This document shows, piece after piece, positions 35,618 through 44,186 of a stretch of 54,564 bases of DNA. Numbering within the stretch: position 1 is the first letter of the stretch; each line of letters begins with the position of its first letter. This stretch comes from Saprospiraceae bacterium (GTDB taxonomy: Bacteria; Bacteroidota; Bacteroidia; Chitinophagales; Saprospiraceae), in the NCBI GenBank assembly GCA_016787525.1, contig JAEUUP010000162.1, forward strand, positions 1 to 54,564, given 5' to 3'. The notes below the pieces were generated by a model. The model saw nothing but the letters and a program-made list of their open reading frames with translations, did not search any database and was not told the origin of the DNA. Made by a program: the position numbers and the translations under genes.

Positions 35618-36646
35618 TTATAAATAGACAGGACAAAGCGCGCATTTTGCAGGTGGTACTTTGGCAAAAATGTAGATAAAATTAATTTCAGGACCACCTA
35701 AGCGATTGGTTGCTGTTTTGAACCCTGAAAAGTTGGAGTCGAAATTGAGACCTACTTTCCAATTGTTATAAACCAAACCAATATGAGGCGAAACTGCATC
35801 ACCCGAGCGTAATGTCACACCTGCTTGCAAGGCTACTTGTTTTGTCACTTTATCAACGATGTATAATCGCCCTCCTAAGCCTCCCAAAATCTCGCGGTGC
35901 GGACCTTGCCACTGACCCATGGCATCGAGTAATAAATCGAAATGGCTGTTGATGGCAATATTAGTTGAAGCAGAAAGGCTGTAACGCATTTCGCATTTGA
36001 CAGCAGGCTCGCCTTGGAAGCTTTTTTTAGGGCGATTGAGGTGAAAAACACCTAGACCCACATCTAAACCTGAGCGTTTGCCTGGTGCTTGACGGTGGTA
36101 GTTGCCCCCGATTGACACATCTGGGTAGAAAATCGTCTGGTCAAACACTGTTGCGTCAGCTGTGACGATATTCGGGTCGAAGCGTTTTTCATAGTATTGG
36201 TCATCCCAAGTCAAGTCACCTGTTTTGAACGCTCGTTGGGCAATACCTAATGAAAGACCACCGCTCAAGAAGTCTTTCTGAGTCAACGCCTTCATGTACG
36301 AACCGCTGAGATAGACACTCGTGTTGTTAAGTTTGGACCAACCAGCATTGTCATGGCTCAAAAATGCGCCAACACGAAATGGAGAGAATGTCGGATTTTT
36401 TTTATTAGCCACTTTCATGTCGAAAGAGCCTGAAATAGTCAGATATGAGACAGGTACGCCCTGCCACTGACTACGGAAGTTGCCCGTTGCTCGGTAATCG
36501 CCATTGAAAACGCCTGTCAAGCCAGGATTGACATTGAGTGGCGAAAAGCCGAAGTTGGTATAATGAATATCCTGAGCCTCTGTTGTAATCGGCAAACTCA
36601 CGAGAGCAAACAAGACAAATAGATAAGAGTAGAGATGTTTCTTCAC
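35618..36646 (-). CDS. PorP/SprF-family outer-membrane protein
   Basis: About 342 residues from a GTG at 36646, chosen because it gives the signal peptide KKHLYSYLFVLFALVSLPITTEAQ. The frame is open to 36712 but without ATG. The mature start DIHYTNFGFSPLNVNPGLTGVF is the standard PorP/SprF beginning, and the rest is a predicted barrel (GAFLSHDNAGWSKLN, SGGLSLGIAQRAF, DVGLGVFHLNRP, VGLNFDSNFSG, GGPEINFIYIF). SprF-type proteins tether or help secrete the SprB-type adhesin of the same operon. It is the first gene of the cluster. Confidence 0.92.
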   Translation of the reverse strand: MKKHLYSYLFVLFALVSLPITTEAQDIHYTNFGFSPLNVNPGLTGVFNGDYRATGNFRSQWQGVPVSYLTISGSFDMKVANKKNPTFSPFRVGAFLSHDNAGWSKLNNTSVYLSGSYMKALTQKDFLSGGLSLGIAQRAFKTGDLTWDDQYYEKRFDPNIVTADATVFDQTIFYPDVSIGGNYHRQAPGKRSGLDVGLGVFHLNRPKKSFQGEPAVKCEMRYSLSASTNIAINSHFDLLLDAMGQWQGPHREILGGLGGRLYIVDKVTKQVALQAGVTLRSGDAVSPHIGLVYNNWKVGLNFDSNFSGFKTATNRLGGPEINFIYIFAKVPPAKCALCPVYL

Positions 36647-37052
36647 AGTGAAAGACGTTTTGGATGTTTTCTGAAAATTCTTAAATATAGCTATATAATA
36701 AATTTTGACCACAACCCATATAATGAGTCTGTCAAAACCTTAATTTCGAGTAAATTTAATGCAATCAATTTTATTCAACAAAGATTATTATTTAAAATAA
36801 AAAAAAATGTAAATCTTATTGTAAAAACAATTTGCATGCAAGTAGTGGGAGATAGAATGTCCATAGAAATATTGCAAAATCCGTTTTGGTAGAACAAAGA
36901 TTCATATATTTATTCAATAAATGCAAGTCACAAAGCAAAAAAATTTTTTGCATAAAAAAAATACATAATATGTGACATCTATTTTTCCCCTTTCTATTAC
37001 AAAAAGCATTCCACATTTATGGTATTATTCAGATTTTCAGACTTTTATCTAT
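36647..37052. other. Intergenic region upstream of the surface-protein cluster
   Basis: About 400 bp, very AT-rich, presumably holding the promoter of the PorP/SprF-OmpA-SprB cluster. I see no clear TAnnTTTG box, no motif copy and no credible gene. A 66-codon minus-strand reading frame (36816-37016) is Cys/Phe/Leu-rich and looks non-coding. Confidence 0.4.
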
Positions 37053-37092
37053 AAAAAAATGGCTAACATTGCATTTTGCGAATGTTAGCCAT
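37053..37092 (-). terminator. Intrinsic terminator of the HlyD gene
   Basis: 12-bp perfect arms ATGGCTAACATT (37059-37070) and complement (37081-37092) with a 10-nt loop, followed on the minus strand by a run of T's. Confidence 0.92.
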
Positions 37093-37132
37093 CTATGTTT
37101 GTGACATCAAATCGAGTTTTATTTTTATATCA

Positions 37133-38428
37133 TTAATTACTCTGAAAGACCGAAATCAGTTTGTCAAACATTCGTTCTACGAATCGTCGTTCTTCTGTTA
37201 TAATTTCTGCCGAGCCTAACATTTGCTGGTCAAATTTTAAGTCAAATCCTCTACTTGTTTTCAGCCTATTAGGTAAAGCGACACGTACCGAAATTGTTCT
37301 GTTATCGCGTGGTAGTAATGCTTTCGACAATACGACACCTTGTACAAATCCAAACCTATCATATGGGTACGAATCGAACTTCATCACCACTCGTTGACCT
37401 TCTCTCACCTTACCTGAACCCGCCAAAGGCAGTTCAACCATGCCTATGATACTCGAACCTGCTGGAGGCACAATCGCCATCACTGTCGCTCCTTCTCTGA
37501 TATTTTGATTTTCTGCCCAATAGTTGTTAAAAAACGAAACACGACCATCCGATGGTGCTGCCAACAGATACGTTTGTTTCCATTTTTGAATCGCACTTTT
37601 TAGTTGATTCAAAGACTCAATCAATCCTACATATTTAGTTGTATTACTTTCTTTGTTCTGTTGTTGTACATCCAATATACTCTTGCGAACGCCCAAAATC
37701 TGACCATTCAGTTGTTCAACAGTGCTTTTTATATTTTTCAAATCTTGCTCGTAGCGGTATTCTTCTTTTTTAGCATCTTCTAAGTCATTGCGCGAAATCA
37801 CGTTTTGCATATACAGTTTTTGTTTCTCCGTAAAACGACTTTTGGCTAATTGCAAGTTCTTTTCAGCTGTTGAGAGTTTGTCTTTTTCGGTTTTAATGAG
37901 TTTTCCATAATTCTTAATTTGCGATTCGTATTGTCCAACTGTTTGCGAGACAAAGTCTTCTTCTTTCTTAAATTGTAATTCTTTCAAGATCTGCGCAAAG
38001 GCAGAATAATTAAGTTGCAATTCACCTAAATTATAACCCAAATCTGCTTTAAAAGCAGCAACTACTGAGGGGGTCATTGCTTCTAAATCTGCCATCCTTT
38101 TTTCCAAATCCAAAACATCTTGGTAATTTGCAGAACTCTGTAAAACCACCAATAAATCACCCGCATGAACTGTGTCATTTTCTTTTACCAACAATTTTGA
38201 CAAATAACCCGTCGTGCGGGCAACCACAGCCACAGGTGGCATTTCTGTTGTAACAGAAACAGGTGCATGTATCAAATCAGGATATTTAATAATCCATCCG
38301 ACCAAAAACAATAAGGCAATGCCCACCAGCACCACCGTTGTTCCCCAGCGTATAATCCACGAAGGTGGTGTGCCGAGTATTTCTTGCACATCTTCGTGTC
38401 GGAGTTCTATTTTGTCGTGTTCTTCCAT
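37133..38428 (-). CDS. HlyD-family membrane-fusion adaptor
   Basis: 431 residues. Short cytoplasmic N-terminus, one transmembrane helix (about 26-48), and a lipoyl/barrel-sandwich half (VVARTTGYLSKLLVKENDTVHAGDLLV). A long coiled-coil hairpin (about 150-270) and a second half with beta-barrel domains follow (MVELPLAGSGKVREGQRVVMKF). Such adaptors bridge an inner-membrane exporter to a TolC-like channel. Here the partner is the C39-peptidase ABC exporter gene 226 bp upstream. No TolC-type gene is in the window. A motif copy encodes Thr-Pro-Ser-Val at the base of the coiled coil. Confidence 0.93.
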   Translation of the reverse strand: MEEHDKIELRHEDVQEILGTPPSWIIRWGTTVVLVGIALLFLVGWIIKYPDLIHAPVSVTTEMPPVAVVARTTGYLSKLLVKENDTVHAGDLLVVLQSSANYQDVLDLEKRMADLEAMTPSVVAAFKADLGYNLGELQLNYSAFAQILKELQFKKEEDFVSQTVGQYESQIKNYGKLIKTEKDKLSTAEKNLQLAKSRFTEKQKLYMQNVISRNDLEDAKKEEYRYEQDLKNIKSTVEQLNGQILGVRKSILDVQQQNKESNTTKYVGLIESLNQLKSAIQKWKQTYLLAAPSDGRVSFFNNYWAENQNIREGATVMAIVPPAGSSIIGMVELPLAGSGKVREGQRVVMKFDSYPYDRFGFVQGVVLSKALLPRDNRTISVRVALPNRLKTSRGFDLKFDQQMLGSAEIITEERRFVERMFDKLISVFQSN

Positions 38429-38654
38429 ATTTTTCTGTTCTTACTAAAACGATGAGAATAAATGACACCCATTTAAAATCAATAGTTCGGTCATTTTTTA
38501 GCTAACAAACGGCGGCGCCACCTCCTGAAAGTCTTTTCCGCCACCATAGGAAGTGTCATTTACGCTTAAAAACCACCAACATATTGTAAAATTGTAATGT
38601 ATTGACGTTCAAAGGCTTTAAACACAAACAATCTTCAATCATAATTCAATGAGT
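38429..38654. other. Gap between exporter and adaptor genes with short reading frames
   Basis: 226 bp, longer than expected inside such an operon. On the minus strand one short frame (ATG at about 38558) would give a 22-residue very basic peptide (MTLPMVAEKTFRRWRRRLL...). An overlapping frame ends NDTSYGGGKDFQEVAPPFVS but has no standard start codon, so it could be a remnant or chance. Neither looks like a double-glycine leader. I do not call a gene here. Confidence 0.3.
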
Positions 38655-40844
38655 TTAAACCCCCAGTTCCAATTGATTTTTCACCAAATTGTAATATGCC
38701 CCCCTCAGTAAAGTCAGCTCTGAATGCGTCCCTTCTTCGATGATTTCGCCTTTCTCCAACACAATAATTTTATCCGCATTGCGCACCGTCGAGAGTCTAT
38801 GCGCGACCACAACCACCGTCCGTCCAGCTAAAAACTCATTCAGATTGTCCATGATAATCAATTCATTATACGAATCCAAGGCATTCGTTGCCTCATCAAA
38901 AAAAACATAATCAGGATTTTTGTAAACAGCTCTTGCTATCAACAAACGCTGCTTTTGACCCTGCGAAAGACCTACCCCATCATCGCCAATTTTGGTATTG
39001 TAGCCCAAAGGTAGTGAATCAATGTACGATTGAATATTGGCAATTTTTACTGCCTGTAGAAGCCTCCTTTTATCAATAATATCCTCACCCAAAGCGATGT
39101 TTTTGGCTATGGTTTCCGAAAAAATAAAACCATCTTGTAGCACCACCCCACAACGGTCGCGCCAAACGCGATGCGCAATATTATTCAACGACACATCCCC
39201 CAAACGAACCGCCCCCTCAGTAGGTTGATAGAAATTGAGCAAAAGTTTCAGTATCGTCGTCTTTCCAGAGCCACTCCCGCCTACAATCGCCACCGTTTTG
39301 CCTCTCGGTATGTGCAAATCAATACCTTTCAACACCATCGGTGAATGTTGGCTACCATATCGAAAACGTACATTTTCCAAAATCAAATCACCGTTGGGCG
39401 GCAGAGCATTGAGGCGTGGTTGCGAGCCATCTTCGTCCTCTTTGGAATGAATCTCGTTGAGTCGTTCGAGCGAAATTTTAGCATCTTGTGCCGCTTGTAT
39501 GAAGTGAATCAACTGTTCTAAAGGCGCATTCAACTGTCCGATAATGTACTCAATCGCAACCATCGAACCAATCGAAAGTTGCCCTTCTACCACCGCTTTG
39601 GCGGCTAAAAAAGTGATGAGAATGTTTTTGAACTCATTGAAAAAAAATGCACCCGCTCGCTGATATTGCTCCAAAGCCAAATACGAAATCGAAACCCGAT
39701 ACAATTTGGCTTGTATGCGCTCCCATTGCCAACGTTTTTGCTTTTCGGCATTGTGCAATTTTATTTCTTGCATACCATAAATGAGCTGAATCAACGAACT
39801 TTGATTTTCGCTCATCTGGTCGAAGCGTTTGTAGTCCAGTTCTTTTCTTTTTCGTAGAAACAAAGTAATCCACGCCACATAAAAAGCTGTGAACATGAAA
39901 TAAATACCAAAAATGGACATATTGAAAAACGCCAGCACTACACCAAAAACGACAAAATTAATCATCGAAAACAGCGTAACCAAAGTGCTGGAGGTCAAAA
40001 ACTGTTCGACACGATGATTGTCATTGATGCGCTGCAAGAGGTCGCCTGTGAGTTTTGAATCAAAAAAACGAACAGGCAATTTCATCAGTTTTATCAAAAA
40101 ATCTGACACCAATGAAATATTGACCCGCGTACCGATGTGTAATAAAATCCACCCACGAATGAACTCCACTGAAGCCTGAGAAAAGAAAACGATGACCTGA
40201 CCCAACAAAACCAATTTGATAAAACCCAAATTACTGGTCGAAATGCCCACATCCACGACGGCTTGCATCAAAAAAGGCATAATCAACTGCAAAAACGAAC
40301 CCAACAACATGCCCAAAAGCAGTTGTATAAGGAGTTTTTTGAATCGAAAAAGGTAGGTAAAAAGGAAACGGAAGCCCGATTTGTCTGTTTTTTCGCCCTC
40401 ACGTTCAAAAAACTCAGGCGTTGTTTCGAGCAAGAGTAAAATACCATGAGGCTCGCCATTGATGATGTCAGAAGCCCATCCATCTAAAAATTCGTCGCGA
40501 GTAAGTTTGTATTTGCCCGAGGCGGGGTCGGCCACCCGCACATACTGAGGGGTCACTTCGTAAACCACCATAAAGTGTTGTTGCCGCCAATGCACAATCA
40601 TTGGCAAAGGTAGCCCTTCGACCAAACGCTTCCAACTCACTTTGGCAGCGAGTGTATTCATGCCAATTTTTTCAGCTGCATCGGCAATGTCAATCAAAGC
40701 CACGCCGTCCTTGCCTATAAATGTCAGTTCACGTAAAAACTCAAGCGAATAGAACCGCCCGTGAAAACGCGCTATCATTCGTAAGCAAGTGGCACCGCAA
40801 TCCATCGCATCGTGCTGCTTGTAAAAAGGAAATTTCTTTGACAT
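38655..40844 (-). CDS. C39-peptidase ABC exporter (bacteriocin/peptide type)
   Basis: About 729 residues from ATG at 40844 (MSKKFPFYKQHDAMDCGATC); the frame is open 11 codons further. Residues 1-140 are a C39 cysteine peptidase: C16 in DCGATC, His in QQHFMVVYEV, Asp in VADPASGK. Then comes a six-helix membrane domain and an ATPase with Walker A GGSGSGKTT, signature GLSQGQKQR (a variant of LSGGQ) and Walker B YVFFDEATNALD. Such transporters cleave a leader after Gly-Gly and export the peptide. The HlyD adaptor gene follows. No precursor peptide gene was identified nearby, so the cargo is unknown. Three motif copies lie inside. Confidence 0.95.
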   Translation of the reverse strand: MSKKFPFYKQHDAMDCGATCLRMIARFHGRFYSLEFLRELTFIGKDGVALIDIADAAEKIGMNTLAAKVSWKRLVEGLPLPMIVHWRQQHFMVVYEVTPQYVRVADPASGKYKLTRDEFLDGWASDIINGEPHGILLLLETTPEFFEREGEKTDKSGFRFLFTYLFRFKKLLIQLLLGMLLGSFLQLIMPFLMQAVVDVGISTSNLGFIKLVLLGQVIVFFSQASVEFIRGWILLHIGTRVNISLVSDFLIKLMKLPVRFFDSKLTGDLLQRINDNHRVEQFLTSSTLVTLFSMINFVVFGVVLAFFNMSIFGIYFMFTAFYVAWITLFLRKRKELDYKRFDQMSENQSSLIQLIYGMQEIKLHNAEKQKRWQWERIQAKLYRVSISYLALEQYQRAGAFFFNEFKNILITFLAAKAVVEGQLSIGSMVAIEYIIGQLNAPLEQLIHFIQAAQDAKISLERLNEIHSKEDEDGSQPRLNALPPNGDLILENVRFRYGSQHSPMVLKGIDLHIPRGKTVAIVGGSGSGKTTILKLLLNFYQPTEGAVRLGDVSLNNIAHRVWRDRCGVVLQDGFIFSETIAKNIALGEDIIDKRRLLQAVKIANIQSYIDSLPLGYNTKIGDDGVGLSQGQKQRLLIARAVYKNPDYVFFDEATNALDSYNELIIMDNLNEFLAGRTVVVVAHRLSTVRNADKIIVLEKGEIIEEGTHSELTLLRGAYYNLVKNQLELGV

Positions 40845-40921
40845 AGATTCGTAAAGTCGTACCAAAGGGTATGGCAATGAGTTTGTTTTTAACGTAAACT
40901 TTTCCTCTTTTAAAAATTTTA

Positions 40922-40946
40922 GTAGCCTATTGAATCAATAGGCTAC
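40922..40946. terminator. Palindromic hairpin, possible terminator
   Basis: Arms GTAGCCTATTGA (40922-40933) and complement (40935-40946) with a one-base centre, flanked by AAAATTTT on both sides. It follows the short regulator-like remnant on the minus strand and precedes the ABC exporter gene. Confidence 0.6.
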
Positions 40947-40954
40947 CCAAAATT

Positions 40955-41035
40955 TTACCCAATTCGCATTGGGTTAGAGATGATGTTTTCCTCATAGAGC
41001 TTGTTGAGTTCCCCACGAACCGATTCAGAACGCAT
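40955..41035 (-). pseudogene. Probable remnant of a winged-helix regulator
   Basis: A 26-codon frame, MRSESVRGELNKLYEENIIS followed by NPMRIG. It resembles the recognition-helix segment of winged-helix regulators of the form S-x-x-VRxELNKLxEEGLI. No start region or remaining domain can be found upstream. This may be a leftover fragment of a deleted regulator gene, or a small protein in its own right. The resemblance is from memory of the family pattern only. Confidence 0.35.
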
Positions 41036-41242
41036 CGAACAAAGTTGCTAACAGTAAAAACCAATAAAACAATGTTTTTACTGCATTAACAGGTTCAAAT
41101 TATTCTATTTGAATACAATTCAAGAATGATACCACAAAGAATTTATGTTCAGTTTAAGATGAGACTATTTAGAAAGCGGTTGTATTTGTTGGGTATTCGG
41201 CTTGCTTTTTTTTAATCGTGCCAAAACTGTGCCGTTTTCTCA

Positions 41243-41289
41243 AAAAAATAAGCCTCAAAGAGTCAAAAGACGCTTTAAGGCTTATTTTT
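41243..41289 (-). terminator. Terminator of the SCP2 gene
   Basis: Imperfect inverted repeat AAAAATAAGCCT...AGGCTTATTTTT with additional CTTT/AAAG pairing, located downstream of the SCP2 stop and of a motif copy (41322-41331). Confidence 0.7.
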
Positions 41290-41334
41290 CAATAAAAATA
41301 CCGTGTGTGGGTTATTTTACACCCCTCAGTATTT

Positions 41335-41649
41335 TTACATAATTCCTAGTAATTTGGCATATTTCATCATTTCACTCGGGTTCGAGATTTTTATTTTACC
41401 CATCATCACGGCCATCATCGCATTTTCTTTGCCACTAACAACGTTCATCAGTGTCTCTGATTTGGCAGAAATAGCACATTTAGCCTCTCCTACCAACCCA
41501 TCCAATAAGTCCAATTTTCCATTCGCAATGCGCAAGGTTTTTTGTAAACCGCCTTTATCAAGGTCAAAATGAAATGTCGTTTCTACGCCTATTAAGGCTT
41601 CAGGTGAAATTTTTGCAGGTAAGCCTGCGAGAAATTCTTGAGCTGTCAT
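41335..41649 (-). CDS. SCP2 sterol-binding domain protein
   Basis: 104 residues, a single SCP2 domain: FHFDLDKGGLQKTLRIANGKLDLLDG, CAISAKSETLMNVVSGKENAMMAVMMGKIKISN, ending MMKYAKLLGIM. SCP2 domains bind sterols, fatty acids or acyl-CoA in a hydrophobic pocket. No signal peptide, so cytoplasmic. It sits beside a lysophospholipase-like hydrolase (53 bp upstream on the same strand), so the two may be co-transcribed with a lipid-related role. The iterated motif lies 4 bp after the stop. Confidence 0.92.
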   Translation of the reverse strand: MTAQEFLAGLPAKISPEALIGVETTFHFDLDKGGLQKTLRIANGKLDLLDGLVGEAKCAISAKSETLMNVVSGKENAMMAVMMGKIKISNPSEMMKYAKLLGIM

Positions 41650-41702
41650 TTTGTAATTTTTTTATTTTGAAATGATTTGATTGTCTTGTTTTATAAAAAA
41701 TG

Positions 41703-42527
41703 TTACTGATTATTCATCCAAGCCAAAGTATAGTTCAGAACCTCTGATTTTTCGGGGTCATTATGGATTTCGTGATACAATCCCTCCCATTTTTTATATG
41801 TCGTATTTGAAACCCGTTGCGAAAACGTCTCGCTGGCAGGTTGTGAGGTTATCAAATCCCCAGAACCATGTAAAATCAGCGTCGGGATAGGCATACCTTT
41901 TTTATATGTATTCAAAAACGCTGCCGAATCTGTCATTGCCATGCCTGCTGCAGCTGTAATTTTGCTATGCACCAACGGGTCGTTCTTGTAAGCCGCCACC
42001 ACCGATTTGTCGCGAGAGATATGATCAGCATTTAGACCTGAATCTTGTGTAAAAGTCGGGAAAATAGAGCGCATGATTTTCCCCAAAGTTATCATAATAG
42101 GTTTAGGTTCAAACGCCAACCGAATCCATGGCCCCGTTGCAACTACACCTTTCAACACTGTGGGTTGCCGACTGATGACATAATTTAATACCAAATTGCC
42201 ACCCATTGAGTGACCATACAGAAACATCGGTACTTTATCTAAACGCTGTTGAGTATCAGTCAAAAAAGCGTCAATATCTTCTAAATAACATTCAAAACGA
42301 GGAGCATGACCTCGCTTCCCACCCGATTTACCATGTCCTCGGTTGTCCATTGCAACAACAGCATAACCATTTTTATTGAAGAAATCAGCGACATGCGTAT
42401 ATCGCCCACCATGCTCACCAAAACCATGCACGATGCAGACAATGCCTTTATACTGAGGGGGTATATGTTCCCGCACTTGAAGGGAAAGACCATCTTTCGA
42501 TGTTAAGTTTTTTATTTGTTCTGCCAT
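41703..42527 (-). CDS. Alpha/beta hydrolase, monoacylglycerol lipase/lysophospholipase type
   Basis: 274 residues. Oxyanion segment IVHGFGEHGGRY, nucleophile elbow GHSMGGNL (Ser about 108), acid in HGSGDLIT (about 223) and the histidine in LYHEIHNDPE (about 255). The layout YxHVADFFNKNGYAVVAMDNRGHGKS matches hydrolase_4/PldB-like enzymes that cleave monoacylglycerols or lysophospholipids. No signal peptide. It probably forms a two-gene unit with the SCP2 protein. It has a TATCTTTG promoter element at 42544-42551. Confidence 0.92.
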   Translation of the reverse strand: MAEQIKNLTSKDGLSLQVREHIPPQYKGIVCIVHGFGEHGGRYTHVADFFNKNGYAVVAMDNRGHGKSGGKRGHAPRFECYLEDIDAFLTDTQQRLDKVPMFLYGHSMGGNLVLNYVISRQPTVLKGVVATGPWIRLAFEPKPIMITLGKIMRSIFPTFTQDSGLNADHISRDKSVVAAYKNDPLVHSKITAAAGMAMTDSAAFLNTYKKGMPIPTLILHGSGDLITSQPASETFSQRVSNTTYKKWEGLYHEIHNDPEKSEVLNYTLAWMNNQ

Positions 42528-42543
42528 CTTTTTAGATTTTCGT

Positions 42544-42551
42544 CAAAGATA
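42544..42551 (-). promoter_or_regulatory. Probable -7 element TATCTTTG of the hydrolase gene
   Basis: Perfect TAnnTTTG on the minus strand 17 bp before the ATG, implying a very short leader. No clear -33 TTG. Confidence 0.45.
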
Positions 42552-42647
42552 GAAAAAGAGTTTATTTTCCTAAATATTCATAAAAAAAAGCTGTCACTTA
42601 TTCAATGGCAGCTTAAACAAAACAAATAAACACAAAAACTATATTCT

Positions 42648-43652
42648 TTATTTCTTAACTTCCGACTTAGTTGCCAGATATTCTTTGTCCTTCGATGAGA
42701 ACTCAAACGTACGTGTAATATGCTCCAGTCTGTCTGTCCATTTTTTCCATGTTGTTACCACTTTGACTTTAGATAAATCAGCACCTTGCAACATCGTTTT
42801 CAAATCGTATTGATAAAAATTGACCGTACTTTGAGATGCAGCATACATCATGCGCGCATCGTTGAACAACAAACGACCTTCCGAATCATACACATCAATC
42901 AAAAAATCACCTTTTGCTTTTTCCATTCGTTCGTTCACAACTATCAATTTGAAGGTGTCTTTATCAATTGCATAATGCCATTTTACGTCTTTTTCAATCG
43001 TTTTTTTAGCGGGTTGAACATGAGCAACGGGCTTAGTTATTTGATTATCAATACCTTGCGAACCATCAAAGAGTAACTCAACTGACTTTAGACCAAACGA
43101 GCAAGATTCAGCAGGTGCATCGCTCTGTTTTCTTTTAGTAAAAACATCTTGATTCAATACTGCCGAAAAGTAGATACGCAAAACATTATCCTTCTTTTTT
43201 ACGATTGATGTCACGTCAGTTGTCCAAACCTTTTCGACATCATTCGTTTTAACAACAAAATAATCGTTCAGAAAAACACCAGCATAGGTATCTACCCCCC
43301 TCAGTATCAAATCTATTTTGGAAGATTCTATTTCTTTTTCTGTCATATCAAAATGTTGCTCAAATATCCAATCTGTATTTTGCACCCAATCTAGCCTATG
43401 ACTGTTCTGTGCAGTCAAAACCTCTTCTACAACATTGTTTTGTACCAAAGTTTTCAGTAAAGACGTTGGTAAACTCGTCTTATAGCCATGTTGATGGATG
43501 TTTTGACCCAAAACAGCAGCATTAGGTGGCGTTAAAAGTGTCGTTGGAAATACATGCCAATGATTTTTGAGCAACCGAGCGGTATTATTTTGTGCTTGAA
43601 CGACTGTAAATAAGAAATTTGATAGTAAGAAAAAAAGGATTCGTTTCGTCAT
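42648..43652 (-). CDS. Orphan GH2-type sugar-binding domain protein (no catalytic domain)
   Basis: 334 residues. Signal peptide about 1-20 (ending VVQAQ). Residues about 85-170 resemble the N-terminal jelly-roll of glycoside hydrolase family 2, especially beta-mannosidases: WVQNTDWIFEQHFDMTEKEI, IDLILRGVDTYAGVFLNDYFV, NDVEKVWTTDVTSIVKKKDNVLRIYF. An Ig-like second domain follows, resembling the beta-mannosidase C-terminal Ig fold. The TIM barrel expected between them is absent, so it cannot be a hydrolase as it stands. It may be a sugar-binding or scaffold protein. Good promoter upstream. Confidence 0.75.
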   Translation of the reverse strand: MTKRILFFLLSNFLFTVVQAQNNTARLLKNHWHVFPTTLLTPPNAAVLGQNIHQHGYKTSLPTSLLKTLVQNNVVEEVLTAQNSHRLDWVQNTDWIFEQHFDMTEKEIESSKIDLILRGVDTYAGVFLNDYFVVKTNDVEKVWTTDVTSIVKKKDNVLRIYFSAVLNQDVFTKRKQSDAPAESCSFGLKSVELLFDGSQGIDNQITKPVAHVQPAKKTIEKDVKWHYAIDKDTFKLIVVNERMEKAKGDFLIDVYDSEGRLLFNDARMMYAASQSTVNFYQYDLKTMLQGADLSKVKVVTTWKKWTDRLEHITRTFEFSSKDKEYLATKSEVKK

Positions 43653-43699
43653 AATCTATTGATGGTTTGAGCAGAAGAAAGTATTACTATCATTTACGA

Positions 43700-43728
43700 C
43701 AAAGATACACAGTTAGTTTTCTTACAAT
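43700..43728 (-). promoter_or_regulatory. Bacteroidota promoter of the GH2-like gene
   Basis: On the minus strand ATTG (43728-43725), 17 bp, then TATCTTTG (43707-43700), about 48 bp upstream of the ATG. Confidence 0.7.
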
Positions 43729-43901
43729 TAAAAAAAAGTGATTTTCTAAGCATTTATTTGGGTTTCATCAACAAAACTTACGACATTCCACATCATAATA
43801 GCAGAATTTGTGGAGACAATAACCATATTTTGAAGATAGCTCGTATTATTGCATGTTATACCACATCACCTACTTTGATTCTATATAAAAAACATCAGAA
43901 T

Positions 43902-44186
43902 ATGAAAAATGCACCCCTCAGTATCACTGAGCTATTTCTCATCGAAGCCATCCTTTACATTGCTTTGTGGCTCTGGAACGAATATGTTGCCACCATCCTC
44001 ACTCTGTCGTTCTCGGCTATCGCTTTATTCATCTTAGTCATTTCGTTGATTTCAGAGCTCATCGAAAGGTCGAAAGTGCCACGCTGGTATTTCAGTTATA
44101 TGCTCATCTCAATCCTAACGCCTTTGGTCATTGGCGCATTTTTTTATGTTCTAAATAAAGGTGATTTCGGTTGGATGAGCAAATAG
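43902..44186 (+). CDS. Small membrane protein of unknown function
   Basis: 94 residues from ATG at 43902 (MKNAPLSITELFLIEAILY); the frame is open to 43758 but the extra part looks non-coding. Three hydrophobic segments (about 8-22, 26-50, 60-85). No family is recognised. The iterated motif occupies codons 4-7 (Ala-Pro-Leu-Ser), only 12 bases after the start codon. Confidence 0.65.
   Translation: MKNAPLSITELFLIEAILYIALWLWNEYVATILTLSFSAIALFILVISLISELIERSKVPRWYFSYMLISILTPLVIGAFFYVLNKGDFGWMSK

Noticed and set aside
36816-37016. 66-codon minus-strand frame upstream of the PorP/SprF gene
   Set aside because: Cys/Phe/Leu-rich translation of AT-rich intergenic DNA with no recognisable start context.
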